DNA from: Streptomyces albireticuli
Lineage (GTDB): Bacteria > Actinomycetota > Actinomycetes > Streptomycetales > Streptomycetaceae
Assembly: GCF_021228125.1 (NCBI RefSeq)
Contig: NZ_JAJQQS010000023.1
Coordinates: 62,001-126,000, forward strand
Length of the DNA stretch: 64,000 nt
Direction of reading: 5' to 3'
Below are positions 34,379 to 41,744 of the stretch, in pieces (the first letter of the stretch is position 1; every line of letters begins with the position of its first letter). A model generated the notes under the pieces. The model was not told where the DNA came from, made no database searches, and saw only the letters and a program-made list of their open reading frames with translations. The translations under genes were made by a program, and so were the position numbers.

Positions 34379-35947
34379 ATGCCCACACCCCCTGCTACGA
34401 CGCACGAGTCCTACTGGATGGATTCCACCCCCGCCACGGCGTACGCGGCGCTGGGCCCCGTGGAGACCGAAGCGGAGGTCGCCGTCGTCGGAGGCGGCAT
34501 CGCCGGTCTGTGCACGGCCTGGGAGCTGGCCCGGGCGGGTGCGGACGTGGTCGTCCTGGAAGCCGACCGGATCGCGGCCGGCGTCACCGGGTACACGACG
34601 GCGAAGGTGTCCGCGCTGCAAGGGCTGGTCTACAGCGGGATCCGGTCCGCGCACGGCCCGGAGGCGGCCGCCCTGTACGCGCGTGCGCAGCTGGACGCCG
34701 TCGAGCACACGGCCGCGCTCTGCGCCCGTGCGGGCGCGGACGCCGAGCTGGAGCGGGCGGACGCCTTCACGTACGCCGAGACGCCGGAGGGCGCGGAGGC
34801 GGTACGGGAGGAGGCCCGGGCGGCGGGGGAGGCCGGGCTCGACGTCGGTACCGTCGGCGACCCGGCGGACCTGCCTTTCCCCGTCGCGGCCGCGGTGCGC
34901 CTTCCCGGGCAGCTGCAGTTCCACCCGCGGAAGTTCCTGCTGGCCCTGGCGGAGGGGTTCACGGCCGGGGGCGGGCGTATCCATGAACGCACCCGTGTCA
35001 CCGCCCTGCGCGAAGGCGCCCACTGCCACCTCACCACGGAGGGTGGCGGCACGGTCCGGGCGCGCGACGTCGTCGTCGCCACGCACTACCCGGTCTTCGA
35101 CCGGTCGCTGCTGTTCGCCCGGCTCACACCGCGGCGCGAGCTGGTGGTCGCCGCAGCCGTGCCCGCCGGCCCGGCGCCCCGGGGCATGTACCTCACGCCG
35201 GAGGGCGGCACGCGCTCGGTGCGCACCGCCCCGTACGGGGACGGGCGCCGCCTCGTGATCGTCACCGGCGAGAAGTTTACCCCCGGGGCGGCCGACGTGG
35301 AAGCGCGGTTCGCCCGCCTGCGGCGCTGGGCGGAGGAACGCGTCCCCGGCTTCGGCGACTCCACGGTCCACTACCGGTGGGCCGCCCAGGACAACGACTC
35401 CGACGACCACGTCCCCTACATCGGCCCGGCCCATCCCGGCACCCGGCACGTCCACGTGGCCACCGGCTTCGGCGGCTGGGGCATGACCAACGGCGTACTG
35501 GCCGGCCGGCTGCTCGCCGCCCGTATCACCGGCGGCCCGCGCCCCGACTGGACGCAGCTGTTCGACCCCCGCAGACTGCCGCCCCTGCGCCGGACGGGCG
35601 CGCTGCTGAAGGACCAGATGGAGGTGGCCAAGCACTTCGTCGGCGACCGCCTGCACACCACCCACGTCGACTCCGTCACCGACATCGCACCCGGCCGGGG
35701 CGCGGTCGTACGCGTCGACGGCCGCCGGTGCGCCGTCTACCGCGAGCCTTCGGGAGAGGCCCGCGCCGTCTCCGCCAGGTGCACGCACCTGGGCTGCCTC
35801 GTCCACTTCAACGACGCCGAACGCACCTGGGACTGCCCCTGCCACGGCTCGCGCTTCGCCACCGACGGCTCGGTCCTGCACGGCCCCGCCGTCCACCCCC
35901 TCGAACCGCGCGACCTGCCGGGCCCGGACCGTACCGACGAGGCGTGA
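34379..35947 (+). CDS. FAD-dependent oxidoreductase with C-terminal Rieske [2Fe-2S] domain
   Basis: About 522 residues. The N-terminal DAO-type FAD domain begins with VAVVGGGIAGLCTAWELARA and ends with HVATGFGGWGMTNGVLAGRLLA. The C-terminal part is a Rieske domain: CTHLGCLVHFN binds iron through Cys and His, and CPCHGSRF supplies the second pair. Such proteins are common in soil bacteria, but their substrates are mostly unknown. The start is uncertain: GTG 34358 is in frame and possible, ATG 34379 is equally plausible, and neither has a strong ribosome binding site. No partner gene is evident. Confidence 0.85.
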   Translation: MPTPPATTHESYWMDSTPATAYAALGPVETEAEVAVVGGGIAGLCTAWELARAGADVVVLEADRIAAGVTGYTTAKVSALQGLVYSGIRSAHGPEAAALYARAQLDAVEHTAALCARAGADAELERADAFTYAETPEGAEAVREEARAAGEAGLDVGTVGDPADLPFPVAAAVRLPGQLQFHPRKFLLALAEGFTAGGGRIHERTRVTALREGAHCHLTTEGGGTVRARDVVVATHYPVFDRSLLFARLTPRRELVVAAAVPAGPAPRGMYLTPEGGTRSVRTAPYGDGRRLVIVTGEKFTPGAADVEARFARLRRWAEERVPGFGDSTVHYRWAAQDNDSDDHVPYIGPAHPGTRHVHVATGFGGWGMTNGVLAGRLLAARITGGPRPDWTQLFDPRRLPPLRRTGALLKDQMEVAKHFVGDRLHTTHVDSVTDIAPGRGAVVRVDGRRCAVYREPSGEARAVSARCTHLGCLVHFNDAERTWDCPCHGSRFATDGSVLHGPAVHPLEPRDLPGPDRTDEA

Positions 35948-36070
35948 CACCCGCGCCCAGCGGTGACGGGACCTTCCGGGAGGCCGCCCACTTCCGTGGG
36001 AAGCCGTGGCCTCGTCCTCGGGCGGACCACGGGCCGTGCCGTCCCCCGGTGGTCCGCATACCGTGGCCCC

Positions 36071-37132
36071 ATGGGTGAGGAGAGTGACGGCTCCGGCGCG
36101 TCCCGGGGCTCTGTTCGCGGGCGGTGCTGGTCGGCGTTCCGGCGGTCGCCCTTCTTTCCCGCCACCGTGCTCGTGCTCATCGTGGCCGCGGCCGCCGGGC
36201 TCTTCGCGGGCTCCTACACCTATGCCATGGCCAATCCGACCCCGCACAACATCCCCACCGCCGTCACCGGGGTCCCCGCGTCCGAGGTCAAGCGGGCCGA
36301 ATTCGTGCAGGGCATGGAGCGGGCGCTGGGGGCCGAGCTCCGGCTCCGGCACTTCGCGACCTACCAGGAGGCCCGGAACGCGGTCGACGACCAGCGGGTC
36401 TACGCCATCCTCCAGAGCCGGCACCACGCGGCCGGACTGGACGTCTCCGGGGCCTCCGGGGCCACCGTCGCCCAACTGCTGGCCGAGACCGCGCCGCGGG
36501 TCGGCGAGGAGATCGGCGTCCCCGTGGCCGTCCGGGACGTGAATCCTCTCCAGAAAGGCGATCCGCGCGGTCTCGCGCTTTTCTACATCACCCTGGCGGC
36601 CGTCATCCTCGGATTCGTCGGCGCCATTCAGATGAGCGTCCACGCGGGCGCGCTCAATCCGGCCGAGCGCATCGCGTTCACCGCCGCCTATTCCGTGCTC
36701 GGCGGCTTCACCATCGCCGCGGTCGTGGACTGGGGCCTGGGCGCGGTGCGGCTGCCTTTCGCGGAATCCTGGCTGATTCTGGCGCTGACCCTGTTCACCT
36801 CGGGCATGGTTTTCACGATGTTCAACGCCCTCTTCGGGCGGTGGGCCATGCTGCCCACCTGGGGCCTCATGGTCCTGCTGGGCAACCCGTCCTCGGGCGG
36901 TGCCGTCTCCTGGCCGCTGCTGCCCTCGCTCCTCGGCGAGATCGGCCGCTGGCTGCCCCCGGGCGCCTCCGTGAACGCTCAGCACACGGCCGTCTACTTC
37001 CAGCAGCACCAGCACTTCTTCCCGTTCGCCGTGCTGATCGCCTGGGCCGCGCTGTCCTGCGCGGTCTTCTGGACCCGGCGGCACCGCCACCCCGGCGGAC
37101 GCGAAACGGCGGCCGCGGCGGCCGCGGGCTGA
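36071..37132 (+). CDS. DUF3533/ABC-2-like integral membrane protein
   Basis: A 353-residue membrane protein. Helix 1 (VLVLIVAAAAGLFAGSYTYA, residues about 33-52) is followed by a roughly 110-residue extracytoplasmic region (NIPTAVTGVP, QGMERALGAEL, YAILQSRHHAAGLDVSGASG). Five further helices then start at ALFYITLAAVILGFVGAIQM. This is the layout of DUF3533 and YhgE/Pip-type proteins related to ABC-2 permeases. The C-terminus is a polar Ala-rich tail. The start is ATG 36071. It has no ATPase gene next to it. Confidence 0.78.
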   Translation: MGEESDGSGASRGSVRGRCWSAFRRSPFFPATVLVLIVAAAAGLFAGSYTYAMANPTPHNIPTAVTGVPASEVKRAEFVQGMERALGAELRLRHFATYQEARNAVDDQRVYAILQSRHHAAGLDVSGASGATVAQLLAETAPRVGEEIGVPVAVRDVNPLQKGDPRGLALFYITLAAVILGFVGAIQMSVHAGALNPAERIAFTAAYSVLGGFTIAAVVDWGLGAVRLPFAESWLILALTLFTSGMVFTMFNALFGRWAMLPTWGLMVLLGNPSSGGAVSWPLLPSLLGEIGRWLPPGASVNAQHTAVYFQQHQHFFPFAVLIAWAALSCAVFWTRRHRHPGGRETAAAAAAG

Positions 37133-37464
37133 TTCCCTCCCCTTCCGCCGCTCTTCGCGCTGACGCTGTGCTTGCGGATCCTTGCTTTGTGTTGTTTCGG
37201 GGGTGTCCCCGTGTGAGGCGCCCCATGCGGCGTGCGTCACTTACGAAGGTGATTAGTGGACAAGGTCGCCGCATTCCGGGGGCGGGCGGGTTTCCGGGTG
37301 CCGCTCGATGAATGTCCTTAGTAGGTCACAGTGATTGCCAGGCCTTTTGCCGGCCGCTAACAATTACGGGGTCGCTGGGCGCCGTCGACCGAGAAACGGC
37401 GCTTTGCTTTTGCGCCGCTTCAGGGCCGGGCGACATCCCCGCGATCGGAAGGTTCAGCTCACTC
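37133..37464 (+). promoter_or_regulatory. Long leader upstream of the secreted transglycosylase-like gene
   Basis: These 332 bp contain no gene and include short AT-richer islands unusual for this genome (GAAGGTGATTAGTGGACAAG near 37246, and CTAACAATTACGGGG near 37358). A hairpin CGGCGC (37397-37402), loop TTTGCTTTT, GCGCCG (37412-37417) lies 50 nt before the start. Cell-wall lytic enzymes of Streptomyces often have c-di-AMP (ydaO) riboswitches in such leaders, but I could not match the conserved ydaO blocks, so no riboswitch is claimed. Confidence 0.4.
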
Positions 37465-38160
37465 ATGCGCTCCACCATCTCCGCTTATACCCGTCTGCCC
37501 AAGATCCACAAGTTCTCCGTCGCCGGCATCGCCGCGACCGGTGCCGCCGTCGTCGCGGTGGCCGTCGCCCCCCAGGCCTTCGCCGCCGACACGCACACCG
37601 CTCCGGCGCCGACGGCCGCCGTGCAGCCCGTGGCCGTCGGTGCCGACACCGTCGACGAGGCGCAGCTGGCCGAGCTGGCGAAGCGCGTCGACGACGCCGC
37701 CGAGGCCGGTCAGGCCGCCGCCGCGAAGGCGAAGGCGGACGGCGAGCGGGCCGAGCAGCAGGCCGCCAACCGCTCCACCGAGCGCAAGGCCATCGAGGCC
37801 CGGCCCGCCGCCCCCGCCGCCCCGGCGAAGAAGACCTACGCCGACAACCTGGACGGCTGGATCAAGGAGGCCGTGGACATCCTGCAGGCCAAGGGCATCC
37901 CGGCCTCGTACGACGGCATCAAGCGCAATGTCATGCGTGAGTCGACCGGTAACCCGCGTGCGATCAACAACTGGGACGTCAACGCCGTCAACGGCATCCC
38001 CTCGAAGGGCCTGCTCCAGGTGATCGACCCGACCTTCAAGGCGTACCACGTCGAGGGCACCTCCTGGGACATCTACGACCCGGTCGCCAACATCACCGCC
38101 GCGTGCAACTACGCCGCCGACAAGTACGGCTCGATGGACAACGTCAACTCCGCGTACTGA
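37465..38160 (+). CDS. Secreted transglycosylase SLT-domain protein
   Basis: A 231-residue exported protein. The signal peptide covers about residues 1-41 (FSVAGIAATGAAVVAVAVAPQAFA, with cleavage after AFA). A charged, Ala-rich helical region with coiled-coil character follows (about 65-115, AELAKRVDDAAEAGQAAAAK). The C-terminal SLT fold contains the likely catalytic Glu in NVMRESTGNPRAINNWDVNA, then SKGLLQVIDPTFKAYH and ANITAACNYAADKYGS. It should cleave peptidoglycan glycan strands during growth or germination. The ATG at 37465 is chosen because the signal peptide begins there; GGAAGG lies 13 nt upstream. Confidence 0.88.
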   Translation: MRSTISAYTRLPKIHKFSVAGIAATGAAVVAVAVAPQAFAADTHTAPAPTAAVQPVAVGADTVDEAQLAELAKRVDDAAEAGQAAAAKAKADGERAEQQAANRSTERKAIEARPAAPAAPAKKTYADNLDGWIKEAVDILQAKGIPASYDGIKRNVMRESTGNPRAINNWDVNAVNGIPSKGLLQVIDPTFKAYHVEGTSWDIYDPVANITAACNYAADKYGSMDNVNSAY

Positions 38161-38346
38161 CCGGCCCGGCTCGCCCGGCAGCGCCGGCCGACCGCACTCC
38201 GCCGAGGGCGGTGGCACCCCTGCGAGGGGCGCCACCGCCCTCGGCGCGTACCCGGGGTAACCGGGGCCCCGGTGAGCCGGGAGGAATGGACGGGCCAAGA
38301 TGAGGTAGCCGGAAAGACGAAGACGTTCGAACACTGGAGGGACGCG

Positions 38347-38892
38347 ATGTTACGGAGCACCCTGCGCAGGACCGCCGCCACCACCCTGGCGACGGCGGCG
38401 ACGGTGGCGGCGGTCACCGTCGGCGGCGCGGCCACGGCCTCGGCCGCCCCGGCCGCCGCGCAGACCCCGACCTGCCACGTATCAGGCCTGCGGGCCTCGC
38501 TGTCCGACAAGGGCGGCCACCAGAACGGCATGTCCCACGAGGGCACCGTGCTGGCCCTGACCAACACCTCCGGCCGTACCTGCGCGCTGCGCGGCTACCC
38601 CGGCCTCCAGCTCGAGGACACCCGTCACCAGGCGGTCGACACGGACACCTCCTGGGGGAGCACCTACTTCGTCCCCGACCCCGGCAAGCGCACGCTCGTC
38701 CTGAAGCCCGGCGGTTCCGCCGAGGCGGCCCTGGCGTGGGCGCACGCCGACGCCCCGCGGCTGGTGCAGGCCGGCTACCTGCGCATCACGCCCCCGGCGT
38801 CCCGTGACCACCTGACGATCCCGTTCGAGAAGACGGTGACCAACGGCCACCTCTCCGTCACCGCGTTCGCGTACCGCATCGACGTGTCCTGA
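38347..38892 (+). CDS. Secreted DUF4232-domain protein
   Basis: A 181-residue exported protein. Residues 1-39 form a signal peptide (RRTAATTLATAATVAAVTVG, ending ASA-AP). The mature part is a DUF4232 beta domain: CHVSGLRASLS, then VLALTNTSGRTCALRGYPGLQL, with the two Cys probably forming a disulfide, and ending VTAFAYRIDVS. The function of DUF4232 proteins is not known; they are abundant on Streptomyces surfaces. ATG 38347 is preceded by CTGGAGGGACGCG. Confidence 0.88.
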   Translation: MLRSTLRRTAATTLATAATVAAVTVGGAATASAAPAAAQTPTCHVSGLRASLSDKGGHQNGMSHEGTVLALTNTSGRTCALRGYPGLQLEDTRHQAVDTDTSWGSTYFVPDPGKRTLVLKPGGSAEAALAWAHADAPRLVQAGYLRITPPASRDHLTIPFEKTVTNGHLSVTAFAYRIDVS

Positions 38893-38913
38893 CGCCGGCC
38901 GCCACGAGCCCCT

Positions 38914-40698
38914 CTACGTGATCTCGCGGAGGGCGTTCGTGGCGCAGTGCACTTCGCCGCCGCCGAGGTGTGCCCAGGAGAAGTTCTCCACCCAGCGCAC
39001 CCGCACCCCGCCGGTGGCCAGGGCGCGCTCGGTCTCGGCGCGGAAGAGGTCGCGGCCGGCGACCCGCGGTCCGTGCGGGGCGGGGGCGGCGAAGTCGCGG
39101 GCGGTCAGGGACAGTCCGTTGGCGAGCGCGGGGGAGAGCGCGATGTGGCGCCGAGGCCGGCCCTCGCCCGCTTCGACCCGGTAGTAGAGGACCGGCAGGC
39201 GGACGATCTCCCGCGGCTTCAGCCCGGTCTCCCGCAGCAGGACCGCGAGTTGCCCGTCGATGTGCCGGGCCGCGTCCTCGTTGTCGCCGGCCCGCCGCTC
39301 ATGGCGCAGCAACTCGTCGACGGTCGGCTTGTGCTCCGCGACCGTGTCCGCGAAGAGGCGCTGCCCGCCCTCGCCCGCGGCCCGGGCCTGTTCGAGCAGG
39401 GCCAGGGCCCCTCGGGGGTCGGAGACGGCCAGCGTCCAGCCGCGCGCGTTGTCCGCCCGTACGACGTGGACGGTCTCGTCGACGTGGCCGACCAGCAGCC
39501 AGGAGGTGTCCAGCACCACCGAGGGCTGCTGTCCCTGGGCGTCCAGCATGCGGACGAACGACGGGTCGGGGCGGCGGTCGGCACTGCTGCCGTAGAGGAC
39601 CCGGCCCCGCGGGTGCCCGGCGTACGGCGGCAGGGACTCGAAGTTGCCCGTGAAGTTCAGCAGTTCGTCGACGTTCTTCTCGCGCCGGGACGTGGGCGTG
39701 TACTGCTGGACCACCCCCACACCGGGACCGCGGAGGTCCTGGTAGAGGAGCCGTCCCGCGCGGCGGAGGCTCGCGGAGCGGCCGTCGGCGGACGTCCAGT
39801 GGTTGGGGGAGCGCAGCAGGACGCGCATCGTGTGCCGGCCGTGGGGCGTCTCCCTGGTGACGTAGCCCGGCTCGGCGATGTCCTGGCGCCAGATGTCCTT
39901 CCACCACCGCGCGGTGCCGGGCTGGAAGCGCAGGTCACTGTCGGGAAGGCCGGAGCTCCTCGCCGCTTCGCGCAGGGAGTCCGCGAACTCCCGCCACTGG
40001 CCGGGAGGCCGGGTCGCGGTGGGGACCTCGACGGGCTGCCCCTCGCCCGGCCCCGGCGCGGCGGCGAAGACGTGCCGCGCGCGCTGGAGGTCGTGTTGCA
40101 GCAGGACCGGCGCCACGTGCAGGGCCGCCCGGGCCGCCCGGGTGACTCCGTCCCGTGTGACGGTCAGGGTCACGTCGATCCGGCCGTCCCACCGCTCGCG
40201 GTCACGCACGATGTCGCGGGCTTCTACGGCCAGCCGGGCCCCGCGCCGCAGCTCCCGGGCGGTCAACCGCCCGTCGGCGCCCAGCGACACGTACCGCCCG
40301 TCGCGCACCACGAAGACGCGCGCGTAGGGGCGCTGGGCGGCGGGCAGCGAGACCTGGCCCTCGGCACGGTCGCCCGCGGCCAGGGGCAGCACGCTCAGCG
40401 GGGTGAGGTCCTCGGCGTCGGCGGCCCCGTTGACCACCTCGTCCGCGGCGTCGTGGCACGCGGCGAGCCGTTCGTCGACGGCCACGTCGAGCCGGTCCAG
40501 GTCGCCGGGGCGCAGGGCGCAGCGCCGGGCGTCGTCGTCGACGTTCGGCAGTACGGTCGTGCCCTCGGGCGCGCGCAGTTCGAGCCCGGCGACCGTGGCG
40601 GAGGCCCGGGCGCCGGCGGGGGAGATCAGCGTGGCTACGACGGCCGCGCAGGCCAGCGCGCCGGCCATGGACGCCCGCCTGGTCAGTGGACTGGTCAT
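38914..40698 (-). CDS. Secreted peptidyl-arginine deiminase (PAD) family protein
   Basis: A 594-residue protein with an N-terminal signal (residues 1-33, ALACAAVVATLISPAGARA). The middle has beta-rich PAD-like subdomains and the C-terminal catalytic domain carries all four hallmark residues of animal PADs: Asp273 in WRQDIAEPGY, His405 and Asp407 in LDTSWLLVGHVDETV, and Cys585 in GGGEVHCATNALREI close to the C-terminus. GNFESLPPY corresponds to the GNLEVSPPV block of PADs. It should convert arginine in proteins to citrulline outside the cell, with Ca2+ dependence if the Asp-rich sites are kept. It has no clear operon partners. Confidence 0.82.
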   Translation of the reverse strand: MTSPLTRRASMAGALACAAVVATLISPAGARASATVAGLELRAPEGTTVLPNVDDDARRCALRPGDLDRLDVAVDERLAACHDAADEVVNGAADAEDLTPLSVLPLAAGDRAEGQVSLPAAQRPYARVFVVRDGRYVSLGADGRLTARELRRGARLAVEARDIVRDRERWDGRIDVTLTVTRDGVTRAARAALHVAPVLLQHDLQRARHVFAAAPGPGEGQPVEVPTATRPPGQWREFADSLREAARSSGLPDSDLRFQPGTARWWKDIWRQDIAEPGYVTRETPHGRHTMRVLLRSPNHWTSADGRSASLRRAGRLLYQDLRGPGVGVVQQYTPTSRREKNVDELLNFTGNFESLPPYAGHPRGRVLYGSSADRRPDPSFVRMLDAQGQQPSVVLDTSWLLVGHVDETVHVVRADNARGWTLAVSDPRGALALLEQARAAGEGGQRLFADTVAEHKPTVDELLRHERRAGDNEDAARHIDGQLAVLLRETGLKPREIVRLPVLYYRVEAGEGRPRRHIALSPALANGLSLTARDFAAPAPHGPRVAGRDLFRAETERALATGGVRVRWVENFSWAHLGGGEVHCATNALREIT

Positions 40699-40888
40699 GC
40701 CCCCACTGTCGCGCGGCCGGGCGGCACGTCACATCGGCCACCCGGCGGATGCCGGGCTGCATCGTTGTGTCCAGTCCGGGGGCGGGCCTCTCCCCTCACG
40801 GGTGGAGTCCCGATCGCGCCACCCGAGGGGCGGTCCCGGCCTTCGGGTCAGCCTTCCTGGTTCACGGCCCCCATGCCCGGCCCCCGGG

Positions 40889-41521
40889 TCAGGGCCTGTA
40901 GATGCAAGCCGCCAGCCGGGTGTGCGACTTCCAGCCCAGCGTCTCGTACAGGGCCCGTCCCTCGTCCGTCGCCGCCAGGACGCCGAGGGACGCGCCCTCG
41001 GCCACGGCGTGGTCGGCCAGCGCGCGCATCACGAAGGCGCCGAGGCCGCGGCGGCGGTGGGCCTCCTCGGTCACCACCTTGTCGAAGACCGCTTCCTGAC
41101 CGAGCAGCGCCATCTGCCCCTGGGCGGCGACCTCGCCCCCGGCGTCGCGCACCCGGACGTACGTGACGCCGTCGTCCGTCTCCAGCGAGGCGGTGTACCC
41201 GTCGGGTGCGACGGGTCCGGTGGCGGTCAGGTCGACGGCCATGAGATGACCGGCCTCCGCCTCGTCGACCACCCAGCCACGCGGCAGCCACGGCCTGATG
41301 TCCTCGGGCTCCACGGGCGCCTTGAGCCAGGTGTGCGCGACGTCCACCGTGGCCGCGGCCGCGCGCACCGCCGGCTCGTCGGCCTCGAAGAGCACATGGC
41401 GCCCCATGTGTGTGGGCTGTCCCACCTCCATGTAGGTGCCCCAGGGGTGTTCGGTGGGCGGCGGTGTGTGCCGTGACAGTGCCCATCCCGCAGCCCATAC
41501 CTTGACAAGTTCCGCTACCAC
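40889..41521 (-). CDS. GNAT-family N-acetyltransferase
   Basis: A 210-residue protein. The C-terminal half has the acetyl-CoA-binding signature VVTEEAHRRRGLGAFVMRALADHA and ends ALYETLGWKSHTRLAACIYRP, a typical GNAT C-terminus. The N-terminal part (HTWLKAPVEPEDIRPWLPRG) is a separate region seen in some Streptomyces GNATs. GTG 41521 is taken as the start because AGGAGG lies just before it; the frame extends eight codons further. The acceptor is unknown. Confidence 0.8.
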   Translation of the reverse strand: MVAELVKVWAAGWALSRHTPPPTEHPWGTYMEVGQPTHMGRHVLFEADEPAVRAAAATVDVAHTWLKAPVEPEDIRPWLPRGWVVDEAEAGHLMAVDLTATGPVAPDGYTASLETDDGVTYVRVRDAGGEVAAQGQMALLGQEAVFDKVVTEEAHRRRGLGAFVMRALADHAVAEGASLGVLAATDEGRALYETLGWKSHTRLAACIYRP

Positions 41522-41744
41522 GACGCCTCCTGATGTAACCGTCACTCAGCAGGAGCGCACATTACGCGCTGCCGCGTGTCACGGCACTCCATTTTTCGGT
41601 GACGGGAGCGCCCGGGCCTCGTCATCTCCCCTTGCGCGAGCCGAAGTCGGCGGGTCCCCGGGCCGGGCGGGCGTCGCGTGCGGCCCCCGCCCCGGCGCCG
41701 TAGGATCCCACGAGTCCAAGGGGGCATGCGGATGCCGGTCGGAA

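Noticed and set aside
37133..37464. c-di-AMP (ydaO-yuaA) riboswitch before the transglycosylase gene
   Set aside because: The genomic context is right, but the conserved GGGGTGAA and CAGCTAACCTCG-like blocks could not be found by eye, so it is only listed as a leader to test.
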